The notes beneath the pieces are model-generated. The model was not told the origin of the DNA. It saw nothing but the letters and a program-made list of their open reading frames with translations, and ran no database searches. A stretch of 10,238 bases of DNA from SLRI01 sp964576715 (lineage in GTDB: Bacteria > Pseudomonadota > Alphaproteobacteria > Geminicoccales > Geminicoccaceae), in NCBI GenBank assembly GCA_964576715.1, contig CAZNWE010000114.1, forward strand, positions 1-10,238, read 5' to 3'. The first letter of the stretch is position 1. The number at the start of each line of letters is the position of its first letter. Below are positions 5,976 through 10,238 of this stretch, piece by piece. The position numbers and the translations under genes are program-made.

Positions 5976-7178
5976 ATGCGGCTGCTTTTCGTGTCCTATG
6001 AATATCCGCCGCTCGGCGGCGGCGGTGGTGTTGCCTGCCGCGGCGTGGCGAGCGAACTCGCCCGGCAGCATGAGGTGCACGTGCTCACCTCGGGCATGCG
6101 CGGCCTGCCGGCGAGCGAGACGGTCGATGCTGTCCGGGTCTGGCGGGCGCCGGTCTGGGGCCGCAATGCCCGAGCCCGGGCCTCCCTCGCCTCGCTGTTG
6201 AGCTTTCATCCCCTGGGCTCGCGCCTCGGCGTTCGGCTCTGCCGCGAGCACGCCTTCGATCTGCTGGCGAGCTGGTTCGTGGTGCCGTCGGGCACGGTCG
6301 GCAGCCGGCTGGCGCGGCAGTTCGGCCTGCCGCACGCGGTGCTGATCATGGGCAGCGACGTCTATGGCCCCACCATGTGGTACGCACCACCGCGCAATCC
6401 GCTGCTCCGGCCCGTCGTCCACCGGGTGCTGACGACCGCCGACCTGCGCACCGCACCGTCCCGGGACCTGGCGGCCAAGGCGCTGACCCTGCACGGCGTT
6501 ACCGCGCCGATCGCGGTCGTCCCGCATGGCGTCGCACCGTGGCCCGGGCCGCTGCCGGCGCGCTCGCCCGGTGGGCCGGTTGAGCTGGTGACGGTGGCCC
6601 GGCTGGTCGCCCGCAAACGCCTCGACGATCTGCTGCAGGCAGTGGCGGCATTGCCCGATCTCGACCTGCGGCTGCGGGTAGTCGGGGACGGCCCGCAACG
6701 GCGCCACCTCGAGGGCCTGGCGCAGCGCCTGGGGATCGCCGCCAGGGTGAGCTTCACCGGCTTCGTCGACGAGCCGACCAAGCACGCCATCCTGGCCACG
6801 GCCGACCTCTTCGTCCTCGCCTCGGCGCACGAGGGCTTCGGCCTCGTCTATCTCGAAGCGATGCAGCACGGCCTGCCGGTGGTCGCGTCCGTCGACGGCG
6901 GCCAGGCCGATTTCCTCGCCGACGGGCGCACCGGCCGGCTGGTGCCGACGGGCGCGGTCGGGCCGCTCGCCGAAGCGATCCGCGACCTCGCCATCGACCG
7001 CAGCCGCCGCGACCGGATCGCCGCCCACAACCGTACGGTCGCGGCCGAGCACACCCTCGCCGCCACCGCCCGGCACTACGCCACCCTGTTCGCCGCGCTG
7101 GTCGGCCAGCGGCGGCTGGCGGCAGCCGGGCGCACCCACCCGGCGGTGCTGGCGATCGAGCGGCAGCGCCAGTCGTGA
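5976..7178 (+). CDS. GT4-family glycosyltransferase (GT-B fold, retaining)
   Basis: A 400-residue cytoplasmic or membrane-peripheral glycosyltransferase of family GT4. The N-terminal domain begins MRLLFVSYEYPPLGGGGGVA, the usual first strand and glycine loop, so the start at 5976 is right although its ribosome site is weak. MGSDVY (125-130) belongs to the acceptor domain. The C-terminal donor-binding domain has LVTVARLVARKRLDDLL (204-220; the R209 / K214 pair contacts nucleotide-sugar phosphates), LRVVGDGP (233-240), and the E-x7-E motif in EGFGLVYLE (E286 and E294). It probably builds a surface polysaccharide, lipopolysaccharide or glycolipid. The adjacent phosphatidyltransferase and nearby FkbM methyltransferase fit a lipid or glycan theme, but each gene is its own unit. 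Donor and acceptor are unknown. The C-terminal 40 residues are low in family features. Confidence 0.9.
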   Translation: MRLLFVSYEYPPLGGGGGVACRGVASELARQHEVHVLTSGMRGLPASETVDAVRVWRAPVWGRNARARASLASLLSFHPLGSRLGVRLCREHAFDLLASWFVVPSGTVGSRLARQFGLPHAVLIMGSDVYGPTMWYAPPRNPLLRPVVHRVLTTADLRTAPSRDLAAKALTLHGVTAPIAVVPHGVAPWPGPLPARSPGGPVELVTVARLVARKRLDDLLQAVAALPDLDLRLRVVGDGPQRRHLEGLAQRLGIAARVSFTGFVDEPTKHAILATADLFVLASAHEGFGLVYLEAMQHGLPVVASVDGGQADFLADGRTGRLVPTGAVGPLAEAIRDLAIDRSRRDRIAAHNRTVAAEHTLAATARHYATLFAALVGQRRLAAAGRTHPAVLAIERQRQS

Positions 7179-7221
7179 GCGCCGCCACGGATCGCCGCGG
7201 CTGCCTGGCGGTCGGGCGGCA

Positions 7222-7425
7222 CTACTCGTCGAGCAGGAAGGTCACCAACAGGTTGACCTTGAAGCTCGACACCCGGTCGTTCTCGATCATCACGTTCTGG
7301 TCCTTGACCCAGGCGCTGGTGATGCCGCGCAGCGTCTGCGAGGCGCGCTCGATGCCCTGCTTGACGGCGTCGTCGAAGCTCTCGGTCGAGGTCGCGGAAA
7401 TCTCGGTCACACGGGCGACGGTCAT
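7222..7425 (-). CDS. Dodecin family flavin-binding protein
   Basis: A 67-residue dodecin, a small protein that assembles into a hollow dodecamer holding flavins (or CoA in some) and protecting the cell from free flavin. The fold is legible: first strand TVARVTEISATS, helix SFDDAVKQGIERASQTLRGI (about 16-35), then strands with AWVKDQNVMIEND and VSSFKVNLLVTFLLDE. The tryptophan W39 in SAWVKDQ is at the flavin-stacking position. At the place where some dodecins have glutamine in YQV, this one has lysine (FKV, K56); I recall basic residues there in many proteobacterial members. The ATG at 7425 has AGGAGG about 7 nt upstream. The same frame continues upstream to 7614 but with no dodecin character. 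It converges on the glycosyltransferase, leaving only 43 bp between stops. Confidence 0.93.
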   Translation of the reverse strand: MTVARVTEISATSTESFDDAVKQGIERASQTLRGITSAWVKDQNVMIENDRVSSFKVNLLVTFLLDE

Positions 7426-7592
7426 GGCGTCCTCCTCTCGGTCGTGGTCTGCATACCGACGCGCCCTGGCCGAAAGCAGCGGCCGACAGCTGCTGCCGTC
7501 GGGCCTTGGCGCGTGGTAACTGATCAACGCCGACGGCCCGATCAGGTTCCACCCGACGCCCGCTGTTTGAACCGCAAAGGGAGGGCGCAAGG

Positions 7593-7637
7593 CTGACAGC
7601 CGGGAGCCTGACACCCGGGGAGCCTGAAACCGGAGAG
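7593..7637. repeat. Imperfect 14-16 bp tandem repeat, three units
   Basis: Three consecutive units start with CTGA: CTGACAGCCGGGAGC, CTGACACCCGGGGAGC and CTGAAACCGGAGAG. They lie upstream of the dodecin gene, outside any convincing reading frame. Confidence 0.6.
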
Positions 7638-7698
7638 AAGGCCACGGTCAGCAAGCCGGTCGTCGCCGCTCAAAAACGCTGGCTGACATCGGCTCTCC

Positions 7699-7724
7699 CG
7701 AACGATGGCTCAAATGATCGTTCG
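7699..7724. repeat. 8-bp inverted repeat CGAACGAT-N10-ATCGTTCG
   Basis: Perfect 8-bp arms (7699-7706 and 7717-7724) are separated by 10 bp. The layout is that of an operator dyad, but no gene start lies within 250 bp on either side, and no T-run follows on either strand. Confidence 0.45.
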
Positions 7725-7774
7725 CGAGGCCGCCGAAGGCCGCCGCACGCCCGGCAAGTGTCGAGCCATGCCTG

Positions 7775-7806
7775 AGCCGGGCAGCCGGGCAGCCGAGCAG
7801 CCGGGA
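7775..7806. repeat. 8-bp tandem repeat (AGCCGGGC), four units
   Basis: Four consecutive 8-bp units: two exact AGCCGGGC, then AGCCGAGC and AGCCGGGA. A unit length of 8 is not a multiple of 3, which also argues against a coding region here. Such repeats can vary in copy number by slippage. Confidence 0.7.
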
Positions 7807-7968
7807 AGAGAAGTGCGGAACACTGCCCCTCGGTGCGGCGCCTCAGACAGCCACCTCGCGATGCCTTACACGAGATGCGCAGACCAACCAACCGGCTTGC
7901 CGACAAGCCGCACCAGCCCAGCCACCACCAACCGCGCAGTGGAAATGGTCGTATGACACGGCGACGTC

Positions 7969-8004
7969 GGCGCGGAGGCTGGCCCCCGCGGCCGGCCCCT
8001 CCGC
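7969..8004. repeat. GC-rich hairpin, copy A of a direct repeat
   Basis: GGCGCGGAGGCTGGCC (7969-7984) matches copy B at 8106-8121 at 15 of 16 positions, and similarity continues weakly for about 18 bp more. In copy A, GCGGAGG (7972-7978) pairs with CCTCCGC (7998-8004), with an inner GGCC / GGCC pair. AATTTC follows on the plus strand, too weak to call a terminator. Confidence 0.5.
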
Positions 8005-8079
8005 AATTTCGGGTTGGTGATGGTGAAGATGGCAGTGCAATTGCCTAAGAAAGGAGGTGTTCGTTGCAGCCGCAGGTGC

Positions 8080-8160
8080 ATGAAAAAGCCGGATAAAAAG
8101 AAGATGGCGGGGAGGCTGGCCTCCCCACCGGCCCCACCGGTCTTTTGCTTCGGCAACTGA
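8080..8160 (+). CDS. Possible 26-residue peptide behind an unusually good ribosome site
   Basis: The strongest Shine-Dalgarno-like sequence that I noticed in the window, AAGGAGGTG (8051-8059), lies in the noncoding stretch. An ATG at 8080 opens a 26-residue frame starting MKKPDKKKMAGRL and ending PPVFCFGN, but its spacing to the site is about 22 nt, too long. A TTG at 8064 has ideal spacing (6 nt) but opens only a 10-residue frame ending at 8096. Most of the longer frame runs through repeat copy B, which suggests chance. It is reported as a low-confidence candidate and resembles no protein I know. Confidence 0.12.
   Translation: MKKPDKKKMAGRLASPPAPPVFCFGN
8095..8126 (-). terminator. Terminator-like hairpin, minus strand, downstream of the RACo-family gene (copy B of the repeat)
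   Basis: Read on the minus strand, GGGGAGGC (8126-8119), loop CA, and GCCTCCCC (8116-8109) form a strong stem, followed by GCCAT and then the T-rich CTTCTTTTT (8103-8095). It lies about 230 nt after the RACo-family stop and would end minus-strand transcripts before they reach the dodecin gene. The spacer between stem and T-run is longer than ideal. Confidence 0.4.
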
Positions 8161-8354
8161 TCGGCGCGCCAATGGTTTAAAAGGGACGTGTTCCCCTGAG
8201 CCCAAGCGAGAATTCTCCCTTCGGCCGGGTTGGTGGTCGGGTGCCGCCTTGTGTCCGGCCTCTGGTTGCGGCGTTCGACCTACCGCCCCGGGCAAGCATC
8301 ACCCCAAGAACACTCCGGTGGATCATCATGATCCCCTGGTGCCTTGCCACTTTT

Positions 8355-10238
8355 TTAACCTCTGGCTGGTATCGTCCGGCGGCGTGGGCGGGTTTCGCTG
8401 GTGGTGGTCGAGCGCTTCGCGGCCGGCAGATCCACCACTTTGGCGAGTTCGGGGAAGGAGGCGGTTTTGTGCGGGATCGCCATGGCCTGGACGAAGTGGT
8501 CCTGGAATTTGGGTTCGATGGCGGTTTCGATCTTCTCGATGCGTCTGGCCAGGGTTTCGATCTCGAGGCGGGCTTCGGTGTTGAGGAGGGCGATCCGCGC
8601 ACCGGTGCCGGCGGCGTTGCCGGCGGGGCTGAGCTTGTCGAGGCGGCAGTCGGGGACGAGGCCGAGGATGAGGGCGTATTTGGGGTCGATGTGGGAGCCG
8701 AAGGCGCCGGCCAGCATGATGCGGTCGACGGTGTCGATGCCGAGCCGGTCCATCAACAGGCGGCAGCCGGCGTAGAGGGCGGCCTTGGCGAGCTGGATGG
8801 CGCGGATGTCGGTCTGGGTGATGGCGATGCGCGGCTCGCCCTCGCCGCCGTCGTGGAGGACCCAGGTCCAGGTGCGGCCTTCCTGGACGAGGCGGGGGGT
8901 GCGCGGGCTGAGGCTGCCGTCGATGACGCCGTCCTGGTCGATGATGCCGGCGAGGTACATCTCGGCCACGGCCTCGATGATCCCGGAGCCGCAGATGCCG
9001 GTGACCCCGGTGCGGCGGGTGGCTGGCGCGAAGCCCGTCTCGTTCGACCAGTAGTCGGTGCCGATGACGGTGAAGCGGGGCTCGAGCGTCGCCTGGTCGA
9101 TGCGCACCCGCTCGATCGCCCCCGGGGCGGCGCGTTGCCCGGAGGAGAGCTGGGCACCCTCGAAGGCGGGGCCGGTGGGCGAGCAGCAGGCGAGCAGGCG
9201 GTGGCGGTTGCCCAGCACGATCTCGGCATTGGTGCCGACATCGACGACGAGCATCATCTCGTCCTGCAGATGCGGGCCCTCGGAGAGCAGGACGCCCGCG
9301 GTGTCCGCCCCGACATGGCCGGCGATGCAGGGCAGGACGTAGGTGCGCGCACTGTCGTTGATCGAGGTGATGCCGATCTCGGTGGCGTAGAGGTCCATCG
9401 CACTGTCGGTGGCAAGGGCGAAGGGCGCACCGCCGAGCTCGGTGGGATCGATGCCGAGCAGCAGGTGGTGCATGACCGGGTTGCCGACGAAGACCAGCTC
9501 GAAGATGTCGTTGGCGTCGATCATCGCCTCGGCGGCCAGCTGGCTGAAGAGCGCGTTCAGGGTGCCGCGGACGGTGTCGGTCATCTCCCGGTCGCCGCCC
9601 GGGTGCATCATGACGTAGGAGACGCGGGACATGAGGTCCTCGCCGAAGCGGATCTGCGGGTTCATCATGCCCGACGAGGCCACGACCTCGCCGGTCTGCA
9701 GGTCGCAAAGGTGGGCGGCGATCGTGGTCGAGCCGACGTCGACGGCGATGCCGTAGGCCTGATCGAAGAAGCCGGGGCGGGTGGCGACGATGCGCTTCCT
9801 GTCGTGGACGATGGCGGTGAGCTTCCAGTCGCCGGCGCGGAGCTTCCTCTGCAGGGCCTGCAGGGTCTTGAGGTCGATGGTGAGTCCGGTCAGGCCCCAC
9901 TGGTCGCGGAGTGCTTCCTTGAGGCGCTCGAAATCGCCGCGCGCGTCGTGCATGTCCGGCTCGGTGACCTCGACATAGTGCAGGCGGAGCACGGGATCGA
10001 GCTGGATGTCGCGGACCTCGGCGCGCTTGCGGATGACCTGCTTGTGGACCTGGGATTCGGGCGGGACGTCGATCAGGACGTCGGCCTCGAGGATCGCCTG
10101 GCAGGAGAGGCGGCGGCCGCGGGCGAGTGTTTTCCGCTCGGCGTAGCGGGTTTCGGTGGTGGTGACGGGGCCGAGGCTGGCGGCGCTGCTGCTGATGCCG
10201 TGCTTGGCGAAGTCGCCACGGCCGACGGTGACCTGGCA
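8355..10238 (-). CDS. RACo-family corrinoid activation protein, [2Fe-2S] ferredoxin plus ASKHA ATPase (partial, 5' end outside window)
   Basis: A cytoplasmic ATP-dependent reductive activator of corrinoid proteins: it returns inactive Co(II) to Co(I) in methyltransferase systems. The visible 627 residues begin inside the plant-type ferredoxin domain, at CQVTVGRGDF; this Cys and the one in RRLSCQAIL (visible residue 46) should be the last two cluster ligands, and the first two lie beyond the edge. DVLIDVPPESQ closes that domain. A linker follows, then the actin-like part: AVDVGSTTIAAHLCDLQTGE (from about 9746), GMMNPQIRFGEDLMSRVSYV, VVDVGTNAEIVLGN, SPTGPAFEGAQLSSGQRAAP, GICGSGIIEAVAEMY and LAGAFGSHIDPKYALILG, all typical of the family (DUF4445 and its linker domains). 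The C-terminus after VVDLPAAK is a low-complexity basic tail. Corrinoid and methyltransferase genes (MttB- or MtaA-like) are expected beyond the right edge; that is inference. Confidence 0.93.
   Translation of the reverse strand, partial: CQVTVGRGDFAKHGISSSAASLGPVTTTETRYAERKTLARGRRLSCQAILEADVLIDVPPESQVHKQVIRKRAEVRDIQLDPVLRLHYVEVTEPDMHDARGDFERLKEALRDQWGLTGLTIDLKTLQALQRKLRAGDWKLTAIVHDRKRIVATRPGFFDQAYGIAVDVGSTTIAAHLCDLQTGEVVASSGMMNPQIRFGEDLMSRVSYVMMHPGGDREMTDTVRGTLNALFSQLAAEAMIDANDIFELVFVGNPVMHHLLLGIDPTELGGAPFALATDSAMDLYATEIGITSINDSARTYVLPCIAGHVGADTAGVLLSEGPHLQDEMMLVVDVGTNAEIVLGNRHRLLACCSPTGPAFEGAQLSSGQRAAPGAIERVRIDQATLEPRFTVIGTDYWSNETGFAPATRRTGVTGICGSGIIEAVAEMYLAGIIDQDGVIDGSLSPRTPRLVQEGRTWTWVLHDGGEGEPRIAITQTDIRAIQLAKAALYAGCRLLMDRLGIDTVDRIMLAGAFGSHIDPKYALILGLVPDCRLDKLSPAGNAAGTGARIALLNTEARLEIETLARRIEKIETAIEPKFQDHFVQAMAIPHKTASFPELAKVVDLPAAKRSTTTSETRPRRRTIPARG

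Larger units (their letters stand above)
7426..8354. other. Repeat-rich stretch without a convincing gene (929 bp)
   Basis: None of the open frames here has a recognisable protein, good start site and coherent composition. The stretch holds the promoter side of the dodecin gene (about 7426-7560), two short tandem repeats (7593-7637 and 7775-7806), several inverted repeats (7699-7724, 7893-7910, 7972-8004, 8109-8126, 8320-8334), a 10-bp palindrome GAGAATTCTC (8208-8217), and an isolated perfect Shine-Dalgarno-like AAGGAGGTG (8051-8059). The right part is the 3' side of the RACo-family gene. The density of repeats suggests a site of past insertions or an accessory junction. Confidence 0.6.

Noticed and set aside
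5874..7139. A 421-codon minus-strand frame opposite the glycosyltransferase.
   Set aside because: It is antisense to a complete GT4 enzyme with an intact E-x7-E motif and has no domain of its own.
7593..7806. Tandem repeats as a possible CRISPR array.
   Set aside because: The units are 8 or about 15 bp and directly adjacent, with no unique spacers between them, and no cas gene is present.
7866..8156. A 96-codon minus-strand frame in the noncoding stretch.
   Set aside because: It has no ribosome site, crosses both hairpin repeats and includes the T-rich terminator-like run; its composition is incoherent.
8326..9900. A 524-codon minus-strand frame inside the RACo-family gene.
   Set aside because: It is an out-of-frame shadow made almost entirely of Arg, Pro, His and Gly; the correct frame has every RACo motif.

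Overview
The window is very GC-rich DNA with GC-ending codons, dense genes on both strands and long antisense open frames. It carries a VC_2705-type sodium:solute symporter with its small DUF4212 partner, a sulfide:quinone-oxidoreductase-like flavoprotein, a short membrane protein that looks like DUF5368, a dodecin and a RACo-type corrinoid activator. That set suits an alphaproteobacterium, perhaps of the Rhodospirillales. This assignment is inference from gene content and composition; no rRNA, tRNA or other taxonomic marker is present.

Layout. At 1-1345 (minus) a two-gene transporter operon reads out of the left edge: the small subunit, then the large symporter subunit, which is cut by the window. 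A 427-bp divergent control region (1346-1772) separates it from a plus-strand pair at 1773-3522: an SQR-like flavoprotein with an apparent twin-arginine signal, and a three-helix membrane protein. At 3814-4590 (plus) is a FkbM-type methyltransferase. Its stop codon touches a 255-bp element (4591-4845) with 32-bp imperfect terminal inverted repeats and several nested perfect or near-perfect hairpins, so nearly the whole element can base-pair; it looks like a small non-autonomous transposable element. A CDP-alcohol phosphatidyltransferase follows at 4918-5658 (minus), divergent from a GT4 glycosyltransferase at 5976-7178 (plus). The methyltransferase, phosphatidyltransferase and glycosyltransferase could all serve membrane lipid or surface glycan synthesis, but they are separate transcription units.

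A dodecin gene (7222-7425, minus) converges on the glycosyltransferase. Then comes about 930 bp (7426-8354) with no convincing gene but many tandem, direct and inverted repeats, including a terminator-like hairpin for the next gene. The right edge (8355-10238, minus) is most of a RACo-family protein: the end of a [2Fe-2S] ferredoxin domain followed by the linker and ASKHA ATPase domains. It normally reactivates corrinoid proteins of methyltransferase systems, whose genes probably lie beyond the right edge.

Most interesting to me are the 255-bp folded element at the end of the methyltransferase gene, the exported-looking SQR paired with a small membrane protein, the palindromes in the divergent control region, and the repeat-rich noncoding stretch before the RACo gene.
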